Assembly: GCA_023413555.1 (NCBI GenBank) | Contig: JAEZPG010000061.1 | Location: 1-37,646 of the forward strand | Length of the DNA stretch: 37,646 nucleotides | From: Bacillota bacterium | Lineage (GTDB): Bacteria; Bacillota; Clostridia; Lachnospirales; Lachnospiraceae | Reading direction: 5' to 3' | Shown: piece by piece, positions 1 through 8,788 of the stretch | Layout: every line of letters begins with the position of its first letter | Numbering within the stretch: the stretch's first letter is position 1 | Notes under the pieces: model-generated | What the model saw: the letters and a program-made list of their open reading frames with translations, nothing else | Databases searched by the model: none | What the model was told of the DNA's origin: nothing | Made by a program: the position numbers and the translations under genes

Positions 1-19
1 AATTAGGTTGCATTTATGC

Positions 20-67
20 ACCTCCTAGTGATTTGTTTTGGTAGACTGGCACTGGGAGGTTTTTTAT
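20..67 (+). terminator. Rho-independent terminator of a gene upstream of the window
   Basis: ACCTCCTAGTG (20-30) pairs with CACTGGGAGGT (50-60) with one G-U pair, followed by a T-rich run. No gene precedes it in the window, so it probably ends a transcript that starts outside. Positions 68-235 hold nothing I recognise. Confidence 0.8.
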
Positions 68-235
68 TATTATAAAAGAAAAATGTCAGAGTGTCATTAC
101 AACACCCCAACATTTATTATAGAACCTAATTTTACATCCCAACCTTTTATAGTTGCCTAAGACTGCACTACGGCAGAGAACAAGATGTCATTATTCCGAC
201 ACAATCTAGGCTGAATGTTTTCTTGTATAAAATGA

Positions 236-265
236 TTGAAATGAATGGTGGATGTTTGTTATGAT
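236..265 (+). promoter_or_regulatory. Probable sigma-A promoter of the antiporter gene
   Basis: TTGAAA (236-241) and TATGAT (260-265) are separated by 18 bases. This puts the transcript start near 272, downstream of the ATG at 245, and supports the TTG start at 305 for the next gene. Confidence 0.45.
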
Positions 266-304
266 AGAGATAGGAAGATTAATAATCTAGAAGGAGGTTC
301 TATA

Positions 305-1903
305 TTGCCAATCTACTTACTAATCACAGCTACAGTTATGTTTCTATGTGTTATACTCAATAAAATATCTAGTAAACTTGGTATTCCTATGTTACTTGCA
401 TTTATTCTTTTGGGAATGGTATTTGGATCAGATGGTATTTTTAAAATACCATTCGATGATTTTGACCTAGCAGAAAAGATATGTTCTATTGCTTTAATAT
501 TTATTATGTTTTATGGCGGTTTTGGTACAAATTGGGGAGAAGCAAAACCGGTTGTTATAAAAGCGACCTTACTTTCTAGCTTTGGAGTTGTAATGACGGC
601 TGGAATCGTTGGAGCATTTTGTTATTTCATTCTAAGGATTAACTGGCAGGAAAGCTTGCTAATTGGATCGGTTATAAGCTCTACCGATGCTGCATCTGTA
701 TTCTACATACTCCGTTCCAAACATCTTAATCTTAAATATAACACTGCTTCCCTACTGGAAGTCGAAAGTGGAAGTAATGATCCTTTTTCCTATATGTTAA
801 CGGCTATTATGATTTCTATCATGAAGGGGACATCTGGGGGAGGCAGCATTGCTTATCTTATTTTCTCTCAACTTGTTTATAGTATTATCATAGGAGCATT
901 CTTAGCTGTTCTGTTTTCATGGTTACTAGAGAGAATTCATTTTAAGTCTTCTGGTTTTGATGCAATTTTTGTTACAGCTGTAGCAATTATTGCTTATGCT
1001 GCTCCTGCAGCCATAGGTGGGAATGGGTATCTTAGTACCTACATTGTAGGCATTGTACTAGGCAACAGACAAATTCATAATAAAAAGACTCTTGTTCCAT
1101 TTTTTGATGGTATAAATGGATTTATGCAGATGGTGATTTTCTTTTTGCTTGGGTTGCTTTCCTTCCCATCAAGGCTTCCTGAGGTTTTCATAATAGCCAT
1201 TCCAATAGCACTGTTCTTAACCTTTATTGCTCGTCCAATCGTTGTACTTTTTATTCTTAGCCCATTTAAAAGTAAGTTATCTCAGATGCTTGTAGTATCC
1301 TGGGCAGGTCTTCGTGGGGCAGCTTCTATTGTATTTGCAGTTATGGTTATGATGGGGGTAAAGACAGAGAATGATATTTTTCATATTGTTTTTTGTGTAG
1401 TTTTATTTTCTATACTTCTCCAGGGATCTCTTCTTCCTATGGTTTCAATACGTTTGGGCTTAATAGATGCCAATGCAGACGTTATGAAGACATTTTCTGA
1501 TTACACTGACGAGTTACCGATCCGGTTTATACAGGTTTTTCTAAATAAGGACCACCCATGGTGTAACTGCCCTATCAAGGATATTATTCTTCCACCTGAT
1601 ACCTTGCTTGTTCTCATACAAAGAGGGGAAGAAAACTTGGTACCAAAAGGAACTACTCAATTAATTTGTGGGGACAGTCTTGTACTTAGTGCCAAGTCGC
1701 CAGAGGTGACAACAGGAATTGAATTAACAGAAAAAATAGTAGAAGAGACAGATAGTTTCGTTGGAAAGAAAATAAAAGAGATAAAAAGCAATATGACACC
1801 ACTTATTGCTGTTATTGTACGAAATAATGAAGTTGTAATCCCTAATGGGGATACAATTATTGAGGCAAAGGACTTATTAGTCATTCATCATGAGAGAGAG
1901 TAA
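305..1903 (+). CDS. Cation (K+ or Na+)/proton antiporter, CPA1/NhaP2-like, with C-terminal TrkA-C domain
   Basis: Predicted inner-membrane antiporter exchanging K+ or Na+ for protons, for ion and pH balance. Around twelve hydrophobic segments fill roughly the first 390 residues. They include the motifs SSTDAASVF and ESGSNDP, typical of the CPA1 exchanger core. The last ~130 residues are soluble and look like a TrkA-C (RCK-C) ligand-binding domain ending in LLVIHHERE, which in relatives such as NhaP2/CvrA regulates transport. The start chosen is TTG 305, eight bases after AAGGAGG (291-297). The open frame extends up to an ATG at 245, but that lies upstream of the likely transcript start and has no ribosome site. 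The protein from 305 is 532 residues. It stands alone, with a terminator behind it. The ion carried cannot be told from sequence. Confidence 0.85.
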   Translation: MPIYLLITATVMFLCVILNKISSKLGIPMLLAFILLGMVFGSDGIFKIPFDDFDLAEKICSIALIFIMFYGGFGTNWGEAKPVVIKATLLSSFGVVMTAGIVGAFCYFILRINWQESLLIGSVISSTDAASVFYILRSKHLNLKYNTASLLEVESGSNDPFSYMLTAIMISIMKGTSGGGSIAYLIFSQLVYSIIIGAFLAVLFSWLLERIHFKSSGFDAIFVTAVAIIAYAAPAAIGGNGYLSTYIVGIVLGNRQIHNKKTLVPFFDGINGFMQMVIFFLLGLLSFPSRLPEVFIIAIPIALFLTFIARPIVVLFILSPFKSKLSQMLVVSWAGLRGAASIVFAVMVMMGVKTENDIFHIVFCVVLFSILLQGSLLPMVSIRLGLIDANADVMKTFSDYTDELPIRFIQVFLNKDHPWCNCPIKDIILPPDTLLVLIQRGEENLVPKGTTQLICGDSLVLSAKSPEVTTGIELTEKIVEETDSFVGKKIKEIKSNMTPLIAVIVRNNEVVIPNGDTIIEAKDLLVIHHERE

Positions 1904-2259
1904 AGGGAGTTTGATGTAGAATTATGCGTGTGTGTAATAAATGTATGAATTAGAGAAAGGCTTTCATTAGGAAGGCCTTTTTTGCTACATGAATTTTAAA
2001 ATATTCGGAGCGGAATGAGGATTAGACTTCCGGTAGTAAAAGACAAGAATATGTCCCTTTTCATATATTTTGTATTAATTATAGTTTATAAACAATTCGG
2101 TTTAAGTTGTTATAATAAATTCCATTAATTAAAATACAATAATATTTTTATAAAATACTATCCAAATTATAGAAAAAATGGTAAAATAATATTAAAATTA
2201 CTTTAGTATTTATATAATAATGCCATAAAAAGGCATAGAATATAAATTGGAGGGACATT
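1904..2259. other. Intergenic region, 356 bases
   Basis: Contains the terminator at 1956-1983, then a very AT-rich stretch. A TATAAT at 2213-2218 could be a -10 box for the chemoreceptor gene, but no convincing -35 lies upstream. I see no riboswitch or small gene. Confidence 0.6.
1956..1983 (+). terminator. Rho-independent terminator after the antiporter gene
   Basis: AAAGGCTTTC (1956-1965), loop ATTAG, GAAGGCCTTT (1971-1980) with one G-U pair, running into six or more T. Confidence 0.85.
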
Positions 2260-4308
2260 ATGGATATAATACTAATAGCATCGCTAATTGTAGAAACACT
2301 TGTTATCATTGCTTTGTTTGTAATAATGATAAGGAACAAGCAGTCTTATAATAGGATAAGGGATAAGGCTGAATTGATTATGAAAGGTAAACTGGACGTG
2401 GAGGATATAGATGTTATCGGAAGTAATGAGAATGTGAACATCCTTGCTGGAGCGTTTAATTCAATCAAGAGCAACTTGTTGACTTTTGTTGAAACAACAA
2501 AAGGCAATGTTACAACCTTATCCGATGCCATCAATGTATTATCAAAAAGTGTGGAGGCTAATCAGGCAGGAAATGAACAGATAGCAGAAGGTGTTTCGAC
2601 TGTTGCAGTTAAGACGGCAGAGCAACTGGATCTTGTGAAGAGAAACCTGAGTATCATTGAATCTAATAATAGTCAAATACAGGAAATCGATCAATCTTTA
2701 ACAAGAATCAAAACGTTGTTAGATGAAACTGTGGAAATTAGCAAAAGAGGCATCTCTAATGTTGGCGAGTATGAGCAGGATATGGATGCTATTGCCTACG
2801 AGCTTACAGAAAGTAATAATATTTTAACAAGATTTAATGATGAGATAAAAAGAATCAGTGAAGTCGGAGCATTTATTATTGGTATTAGCGAACGATTGAA
2901 AATGTTAGCCCTAAATGCTTCCATAGAGGCTGCCAGAGCTGGTCAAAGCGGTAAGGGATTTGCAGTAGTAGCGGAAGAGATGAATGAAATGTCTGGGAAG
3001 ACAAAAGAAGGTATGGTTACTATTAACCAGATTCTTGATGAAGTTATTCAGAGTAGCCAGCAAGTAAATGATAGTATTCAGAATTGTGAGAATACCTTTA
3101 ATCTTAGTAAAGAAAAATTTGATAATGTAAATAAATCCTTTCAGTCCATTAATCAACAATCATTTGATATACATGATAGGATGAAAGATATCTCAAGTAA
3201 ATTTGATCATATTTTTAAGAATACTTTTGAAACCAAAGAGATGGCTTCAGCTTTGTTTGAAGCTTCCCAGTTAATTAGTACTAGTACACATGAAATGGCG
3301 GCTGCATCTGAAGAAACTGCGGCTGAATCCTCCCAGATTGGAGCAAATGTAGAGTCCTTAGGAGGAATGCTTTTGGGTATTCAGAAGCTTCTTAAGCAAT
3401 TTGACACAGCTGTAGTACCTGTAAATCAAACAAGAACAAAACCTGTTAAAATAGTATTTCTTAGTATGCTTGACAATGATTTTTGGTATGGTGTCCGTCG
3501 CGGAGTTTTCTACGCACAAAATGAATTATCAGATAAAAATGCTATTGTAGAGTACACAGGATACACGAATAATGGAAGTGAAATAAATGATAATCTGATT
3601 GTCAGAGTAAAAGAATGTATAGCACAGCATGTAGATGGAATTATATTACCGGGATTTCTGGGTGGTGCCGATGAATACTTGAAAGAGGCAATTGCGGCAG
3701 GTATTAAGGTGGTAGCTTTTAACTGCGATTGTAGTTTGGATATTAAAAAGTTGGCATGTTTTAGCCCAGATGCATATGAGGCAGGTACCCTTGCTGCTAA
3801 GTATATGAAAAAAATTCTTGATAAGAAGGGAAATGTGTTGATTATTTCTGGTGACATGACTGTTCAGGTGAATAAGGAAAGAAACGATGGCTTTGTAAAG
3901 AATATCAGTACGTGTAAGGGGATACATATTTTGGATACTCTTATCTTAAAGGATGTCGCAGAAGTAGTTTATAATGAAACACTGGAATATTTAAGAACAC
4001 ATTCCAATGTAGATGCAATATATATTACTTCTGGTTTGGCTGCTTCAACCGCCAAAGCGATAGTTGATGCTGGGAAAAAGGGCAAAGTTGTTCTGATTGG
4101 ATATGATCATAATCAGGAGATATTTGAGTACATTAGGCAGGGAATCATCGCAGCAGCCATCGGTCAAGACCCATTTGGACAAGGTCATGACCCTATTGTT
4201 TGGCTTTATAATCATATTGTGACAGGTAAACCACTTCCTAAAGAGAATATGGCATGCAGATTGTCTGTTGTAGATAAGGATAATGTAGAAACACTAATTG
4301 AAGCTTAA
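2260..4308 (+). CDS. Methyl-accepting chemotaxis protein with a C-terminal periplasmic-binding-protein-like sensor domain
   Basis: 682-residue chemoreceptor of unusual build. A single N-terminal membrane segment (about residues 4-24) is followed at once by positively charged residues, so everything after it should be cytoplasmic. A HAMP-like stretch (about 30-75) leads into a coiled-coil signalling domain whose conserved hairpin tip, ALNASIEAARAGQSGKGFAV, lies near residues 217-236 and should contact CheA/CheW. From about residue 393 to the end there is a type I periplasmic-binding-protein fold (RbsB/LacI-like), recognisable from DNDFWYGVRRG, DGIILPGF, a strand-turn GKVVLIGYDHN and a hinge-closing tail. 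The usual extracellular sensor between two membrane helices is absent. It probably senses an intracellular sugar or similar ligand. GGAGGG ten bases upstream supports the ATG. No che genes are nearby. Confidence 0.85.
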   Translation: MDIILIASLIVETLVIIALFVIMIRNKQSYNRIRDKAELIMKGKLDVEDIDVIGSNENVNILAGAFNSIKSNLLTFVETTKGNVTTLSDAINVLSKSVEANQAGNEQIAEGVSTVAVKTAEQLDLVKRNLSIIESNNSQIQEIDQSLTRIKTLLDETVEISKRGISNVGEYEQDMDAIAYELTESNNILTRFNDEIKRISEVGAFIIGISERLKMLALNASIEAARAGQSGKGFAVVAEEMNEMSGKTKEGMVTINQILDEVIQSSQQVNDSIQNCENTFNLSKEKFDNVNKSFQSINQQSFDIHDRMKDISSKFDHIFKNTFETKEMASALFEASQLISTSTHEMAAASEETAAESSQIGANVESLGGMLLGIQKLLKQFDTAVVPVNQTRTKPVKIVFLSMLDNDFWYGVRRGVFYAQNELSDKNAIVEYTGYTNNGSEINDNLIVRVKECIAQHVDGIILPGFLGGADEYLKEAIAAGIKVVAFNCDCSLDIKKLACFSPDAYEAGTLAAKYMKKILDKKGNVLIISGDMTVQVNKERNDGFVKNISTCKGIHILDTLILKDVAEVVYNETLEYLRTHSNVDAIYITSGLAASTAKAIVDAGKKGKVVLIGYDHNQEIFEYIRQGIIAAAIGQDPFGQGHDPIVWLYNHIVTGKPLPKENMACRLSVVDKDNVETLIEA

Positions 4309-4322
4309 AGATGATAAATATA

Positions 4323-4372
4323 GGAGTTCTGATTAATAACTAGGAATTAGTGATTAGTCAGAACTTCTTTTT
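4323..4372 (+). terminator. Rho-independent terminator after the chemoreceptor gene
   Basis: A 15-bp stem (4323-4337 with 4353-4367, two G-U pairs) closes a 15-base loop and is followed by TTTTTATTTG. Confidence 0.8.
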
Positions 4373-4475
4373 ATTTGTGCAATATTCGACTTGATTTCCT
4401 AGAATTTCACCATTTCTCTTGCTCTGGCATATCATATGGTAAAGAATCTGTTATGTTGGGAGTGCCTGATTCTCT

Positions 4476-5876
4476 ATGGAGATTTCAATTCGTGAAATAC
4501 TTAGTTTATTCTATGGAAAAATAAAGTTTATTCTCCTATTGACACTGATTGGCGGATGCAGTTTATTTACAGTGAATAAGTTTGTACTTAAGCCAGTATA
4601 TACAGCTACTGTTCAGCTCTATGTGAATTCCTATAATAATACCACCGAAGAAAATCTAAATGAATTAAATTATGCACAAAAAATAGTGAACACCTATATT
4701 AACTTTCTACAAACCCAGTCATTTTATCAAAAAGTACTTGATCAATCAGGAGTGCACTATACCAAGGAGGAGTTGGATAAGATGACTGAGATAAAGACAG
4801 TAAATTCTACTGAAATCTTTGAAATCAGTGTTACTTCCAATAGTGCAGAGGATTCTTATAAGTTGGCTCGAGTCATGCAAGAAGTTGCCCCTGAACTGAT
4901 TGGGAAAATTAAGGATAATACTAGAATCAGTGTAGTGGATCCCGTGTTATATCCAAACGCGCCATCTGGTCCGAGGGTGATGCTTAATACAATATTAGGT
5001 AATATCCTAGGATTTTTACTGGCTATTGCAATAAGTATTATTCAGAAGTTGATTGATGTAAATGTGAAAGATGAGGAAGAATTGTCTAGTAAGTATTCTA
5101 TTCCTATACTGGGCAGTATCCCTTGTTTTGATAAAGTATCCACAGATAAGATTTGGGTATTAAGAAAAATATTTAAAAAGAAAAAAGAAAACGTGAATGA
5201 TGTATATAATCATACATTAAATCTGGATACGAATTTTGTAATTAAAGAGGCCTATAAGTCATTAAGGGCTAACTTACGTTATATTCTAAGAAATGATGGG
5301 TGTAAGACATTACTAATTAATAGTCCAACTCCAGAGGATGGAAAAAGTACAACCTGTACCAATGTTGCTATCACCATAGCTCAGACTGGGGCAAGGGTAT
5401 TAATAATTGACTGTGATCTGAGGAAAGGAAGGCAACATAAAGCCTTTGGGATAACGAATTCTTATGGTATCAGTGATTTGATTTCTGGAATAAAATCGGA
5501 AACTGATGTAATTAAGGAAAGTGGTTATGAGAATCTTCATGTTATTACGCTTGGTACAATTCCTCCAAATCCAACAGAACTACTGTACAGTAGTCAAATG
5601 GAAGAAGTTTTGAATAGTCTAAAATGTTACTATGATTACATTCTTATTGATACACCTCCTGTAAATGTAGTTTCTGACGCACTAAGCTTATCCAAATTGG
5701 TAAATGGTGTTCTACTGGTTGTGAAAGAAGATTATACGACACATCCAAACATTGAAACGGCTATAAATAAATACAAATTAGTGGACGGGAAAATTCTGGG
5801 TTTTGTCTTAAATGCGATTACTGTTTCTCAAGGAATGAAGTCCAAATCTGATTATTATGAAAACTATTCTGATTGA
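4476..5876 (+). CDS. Chain-length determinant (Wzz) fused to CpsD-type bacterial tyrosine kinase
   Basis: Membrane BY-kinase controlling polymer length and export of an exopolysaccharide or capsule. The N-terminal Wzz part has a membrane helix near residues 17-37, an extracellular loop and a second helix near 167-188 preceded by a Pro-rich PNAPSGPR. The cytoplasmic kinase carries Walker A PTPEDGKST (K290), Walker A' VLIIDCDLRKG (D312, D314) and Walker B ILIDTPP (D392). The C-terminus is a short tyrosine cluster, Y460, Y461 and Y464, the usual autophosphorylation site. In many Firmicutes Wzz and kinase are separate proteins (CpsC/CpsD); here they are one. The gene overlaps the next by 20 bases, so kinase and phosphatase are translated together. 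A GGGAG 12 bases upstream supports the ATG. Confidence 0.9.
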   Translation: MEISIREILSLFYGKIKFILLLTLIGGCSLFTVNKFVLKPVYTATVQLYVNSYNNTTEENLNELNYAQKIVNTYINFLQTQSFYQKVLDQSGVHYTKEELDKMTEIKTVNSTEIFEISVTSNSAEDSYKLARVMQEVAPELIGKIKDNTRISVVDPVLYPNAPSGPRVMLNTILGNILGFLLAIAISIIQKLIDVNVKDEEELSSKYSIPILGSIPCFDKVSTDKIWVLRKIFKKKKENVNDVYNHTLNLDTNFVIKEAYKSLRANLRYILRNDGCKTLLINSPTPEDGKSTTCTNVAITIAQTGARVLIIDCDLRKGRQHKAFGITNSYGISDLISGIKSETDVIKESGYENLHVITLGTIPPNPTELLYSSQMEEVLNSLKCYYDYILIDTPPVNVVSDALSLSKLVNGVLLVVKEDYTTHPNIETAINKYKLVDGKILGFVLNAITVSQGMKSKSDYYENYSD

Positions 5877-6597
5877 TCTGCATACACACCTCCTACCCTA
5901 TATGGATGATGGGGCAAAAGATTTGAAAGAAGCATTAAAATTAACAGAGCAGTTATGGGAGCAGGGAGTGGGAGGTGCAGCCTGTACTTCCCATTTCGAT
6001 CCTGCCAGGGAGCGGATAGAAGATTTTGTTAAAAGGCGTGATAATGCCATCAAACTGATGTATGAGAGTAAGATTGAGTTATATCCCGCCAGTGAAACTT
6101 ACCTTCATGAGTTTTTACTATACTATGATTCTATCTCTCCTCTATGTATAGCCAATTCTAACTACCTATTAATAGAACTTCCTTTTACGAAACTATGGGG
6201 CAGTGAATTATATGCTCTTATAAAAAAACTTATGATTCGATATGACATTATTCCGATTATTGCTCACGCTGAAAGATATCCTGCCAGTAATATTGGGAAC
6301 ATAAGAAAGCTTAAGAATTTGGGATGTGTCATACAACTTAATTCCTCTTCTCTATTAAAAAAGAAATATAAAAGGAAGATGGTAAAGTATATGAAAAAAG
6401 GACTTGCCGATTTGATTGGCAGTGACTGTCATGATTTAATAAAGCGACCTCCTAGGTTATCAATTGCATATGATCTATTAGAATCCATAGTGGGTGGTCA
6501 GTATTGTCAACAACTGATGCTAAATGCTCAGTCTACTATTCAAGGTAACGATATTCGGCTAAATACAAATAATACGACAAGGAGGCGAAGAATTTGA
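5857..6597 (+). CDS. PHP-family tyrosine-protein phosphatase (CpsB/YwqE-like)
   Basis: Expected to dephosphorylate the C-terminal tyrosines of the kinase encoded just upstream, resetting polysaccharide assembly. The 246-residue protein opens with IDLHTHLLPYMDDG, where H9 and H11 are metal ligands of the PHP fold. Further metal or active-site motifs are TSHFDP, IIAHAERYP and GSDCHD. Manganese-dependent activity is known for the family. It overlaps the kinase gene by 20 bases and the dehydratase gene by 4 bases. The tail after about residue 228, rich in Asn, Thr and Arg, is not part of the domain. The start is set by the IDLHTH motif being only six residues in. Confidence 0.9.
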   Translation: MKTILIDLHTHLLPYMDDGAKDLKEALKLTEQLWEQGVGGAACTSHFDPARERIEDFVKRRDNAIKLMYESKIELYPASETYLHEFLLYYDSISPLCIANSNYLLIELPFTKLWGSELYALIKKLMIRYDIIPIIAHAERYPASNIGNIRKLKNLGCVIQLNSSSLLKKKYKRKMVKYMKKGLADLIGSDCHDLIKRPPRLSIAYDLLESIVGGQYCQQLMLNAQSTIQGNDIRLNTNNTTRRRRI

Positions 6598-8183
6598 AAC
6601 TTAGCAGATATAGACAGGAGATAGTCTTAATTCTGGATTTCCTGATGCTAGTATCAATAAGCCTTATTCTGTATTTGCTATTTGGAAATCAGATGGAAAT
6701 GAATAATCAAGCTCCTTGGTATCTCATTGCTCATATTTTCCCTATGGTAGTTTGCGGAGCAGGTTCCCAGATTATATATAGAACCTATGACAGCTTATGG
6801 AGGTATGCACAAAGTAAAGAATACTTGATGTTACTTCTTGGAGGAGTTACCGGATATTTCTTGTATCTTATGGTAGAGTTATTATTACCGGGAACTTATG
6901 AACAAAGCTTATATAGTCTTAGTGTATATACTATTTACTTACTTGGTATGCTTATGATGCGGCTTTGTTATCGACAATTCAGATTGATTAGGAGTATCAA
7001 AAGGGAATCGAATCAAATTCTACCGGATAATCTGGCTTTTATGTGTTCCGATCCTGAGGAATCACTATGGAGTAAAGTAAGGGATATTCGTTTAGAGGAA
7101 CTTCTTAATAGAGAGTGTGTACATCTAGACTCATGTAAAATTAATCATTTTCTATATAGAAAGGTCATTTTAGTTACTGGGGGTGGAGGAAGTATTGGCT
7201 CCGAATTATGTCGTCAAATTGCTAATGCAAGGCCTGAAAAGTTGATTATACTTGATATTTATGAGAACAATGCGTATGACATACAGCAGGAGCTAATACG
7301 TAGTTATAACAATAGCTTAAAGCTTCAGGTAGAGATTGCATCTATCCGGGATCAGGATAAGATAGATCGAATATTTGAAAAGTATAAGCCGCAGATCGTC
7401 TTCCATGCAGCAGCCCATAAGCATGTGCCATTAATGGAAGATTGCCCGGATGAAGCAATAAAAAACAATATCTTTGGAACATATAATTTGGTTATGGCAG
7501 CTGAGAAGCATGGAGTGGAGCGATTTGTACTGGTTTCTACGGATAAGGCTGTTAACCCCACCAATATAATGGGAGCTAGTAAGCGGTTTTGCGAAATGAT
7601 TCTTCAGAGTAGGAAGGATACTAGTAAAACAGAGTTTGTGGCAGTACGGTTTGGGAATGTGTTAGGTTCCAATGGCTCAGTAATCCCACTCTTTCAGAAA
7701 CAAATTGCAGAAGGTGGACCGGTAACCATAACCGATAAAAGAATTGTTCGTTATTTTATGACAATTACAGAGGCTGTTCAATTAGTGTTAGAGGCTGGAG
7801 CAATGGCCAATAAATCTGAAATATATGTACTAGACATGGGAAAACCAGTAAAAATTCTGGATTTGGCTGAAAATCTCATTCGGTTATCCGGCTATGTTCC
7901 ATACAACGATATAAAGATTGTAGAAACCGGATTACGACCAGGAGAAAAATTGTATGAAGAATTATTAACTAAATCAGGTGAACTGATTGCTACCGCCAAT
8001 CATAAGATTTTTATTGAAAATCAAAATGATGTTACTAGAGAAGAAGTAGAAGATGGGTTAGAACAGCTTAGAACAGTTTTAGAAACAGGATATTCCTTGG
8101 ATATAAGGGATACAATGAAAAGAATAGTTCCAAGCTACAGATATTCTGAAGAAGCAAACGTTATTGTAAGTGAGAAATATTAA
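6594..8183 (+). CDS. Membrane nucleotide-sugar 4,6-dehydratase (EpsC/CapD/PglF family), short form
   Basis: Predicted UDP-N-acetylhexosamine 4,6-dehydratase making a deoxysugar precursor for surface glycans. Four hydrophobic segments lie in the first ~125 residues. The SDR catalytic domain begins near residue 188 with the NAD-binding motif TGGGGSIGSE (195-204). STDKAVNPTNIMGASKR carries the Thr-Asp-Lys and Lys residues used by this family, with Met in place of the SDR Tyr. At 529 residues it is shorter than the ~600-650 of EpsC/PglF. Only about 65 residues separate membrane part and catalytic domain, so the usual intervening Rossmann (CoA-binding-3) domain is missing. The start is TTG 6594, preceded by AAGGAGG (6579-6585). 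It is the last gene of the module; no glycosyltransferase follows. Confidence 0.88.
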   Translation: MKLSRYRQEIVLILDFLMLVSISLILYLLFGNQMEMNNQAPWYLIAHIFPMVVCGAGSQIIYRTYDSLWRYAQSKEYLMLLLGGVTGYFLYLMVELLLPGTYEQSLYSLSVYTIYLLGMLMMRLCYRQFRLIRSIKRESNQILPDNLAFMCSDPEESLWSKVRDIRLEELLNRECVHLDSCKINHFLYRKVILVTGGGGSIGSELCRQIANARPEKLIILDIYENNAYDIQQELIRSYNNSLKLQVEIASIRDQDKIDRIFEKYKPQIVFHAAAHKHVPLMEDCPDEAIKNNIFGTYNLVMAAEKHGVERFVLVSTDKAVNPTNIMGASKRFCEMILQSRKDTSKTEFVAVRFGNVLGSNGSVIPLFQKQIAEGGPVTITDKRIVRYFMTITEAVQLVLEAGAMANKSEIYVLDMGKPVKILDLAENLIRLSGYVPYNDIKIVETGLRPGEKLYEELLTKSGELIATANHKIFIENQNDVTREEVEDGLEQLRTVLETGYSLDIRDTMKRIVPSYRYSEEANVIVSEKY

Positions 8184-8190
8184 GTAGATG

Positions 8191-8237
8191 AGGGTGTGTT
8201 ACTATTGACTACAATTAGTTATATCGTAACATACCCT
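8191..8237 (+). terminator. Hairpin, probable weak terminator after the polysaccharide genes
   Basis: GGGTGTGTTAC (8192-8202) pairs with GTAACATACCC (8226-8236), one G-U pair. The tail TTATATTG is only moderately T-rich, so termination may be partial. The rest of this gap, up to 8410, shows nothing I recognise. Confidence 0.5.
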
Positions 8238-8413
8238 TATATTGTATATTATCGTTTCATGCAGGTGACTAATTGCCTAATAAGGCCAAGAGTAGCTCCA
8301 TAGAATATGCTGCTTTCTGTACTTGGCAAGAAATCCCTTCTTTATAAACTCAGATACTTAAGTTCGTCTAGTATAACGGATACAGGTGTAACGTTTTTAT
8401 ATAATAAAAAACC

Positions 8414-8442
8414 TTGCAATATACCCCTAGGGGGTATATAAT
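8414..8442 (+). promoter_or_regulatory. csoR promoter with CsoR operator in the spacer
   Basis: TTGCAA (8414-8419) and TATAAT (8437-8442) have a 17-base spacer. The near-perfect palindrome ATACCCCTAGGGGGTAT (8421-8437) fills that spacer and matches the GC-centred inverted repeats bound by CsoR in other bacteria. Apo-CsoR bound here would block RNA polymerase; Cu(I) would release it. Confidence 0.85.
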
Positions 8443-8466
8443 ACATCGTATAAGCGAGGTGACTAT

Positions 8467-8772
8467 ATGAGTGATCAAAAAGAATGCAGTTGTCACGAGA
8501 CAAAGGAACGTTCAGAAAAGGAATATAAGGATTTAATTCACCGACTGAATCGGATTGAAGGACAAATCCGTGGCATTAAGGGAATGGTGGAGAAGGATTG
8601 CTATTGTGTGGATATTCTAACTCAGGTAGCAGCAGTGAATGCGGCTCTAAACAGTTTTAACAAGAAGCTACTTGCCAACCATATCAAGTCTTGTGTTATC
8701 AATGACATTAAAGAAGGCAAAGAGGAGACTGTGGATGAGTTAGTTGCAACTTTGCAAAAGCTTATGAAATAG
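8467..8772 (+). CDS. csoR: Copper-sensing transcriptional repressor CsoR
   Basis: 101-residue all-helical repressor of the CsoR/RcnR family. The Cu(I)-binding triad is present as C47, H72 and C76 (context CYCVDIL and HIKSC). The DNA-contact helix HRLNRIEGQIRGIKGM is typical. Extra cysteines (C7, C9, C45) lie outside the triad. It is the first gene of a two-gene operon with copA, 16 bases away, and probably represses both through the operator in its own promoter. A nickel or persulfide sensor of the same fold is possible, but the copA neighbour and operator favour copper. Confidence 0.93.
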   Translation: MSDQKECSCHETKERSEKEYKDLIHRLNRIEGQIRGIKGMVEKDCYCVDILTQVAAVNAALNSFNKKLLANHIKSCVINDIKEGKEETVDELVATLQKLMK

Positions 8773-8788
8773 AGAATAGGAGGAAGAT

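Noticed and set aside
68..304. Possible c-di-AMP (ydaO) riboswitch before the cation antiporter
   Set aside because: Such leaders are common for K+ genes, but none of the conserved ydaO blocks is visible and the predicted transcript start leaves only about 30 bases of leader.
3510..3927. Two minus-strand frames of 115 and 93 codons
   Set aside because: Both lie opposite the binding-protein domain of the chemoreceptor and have no ribosome site.
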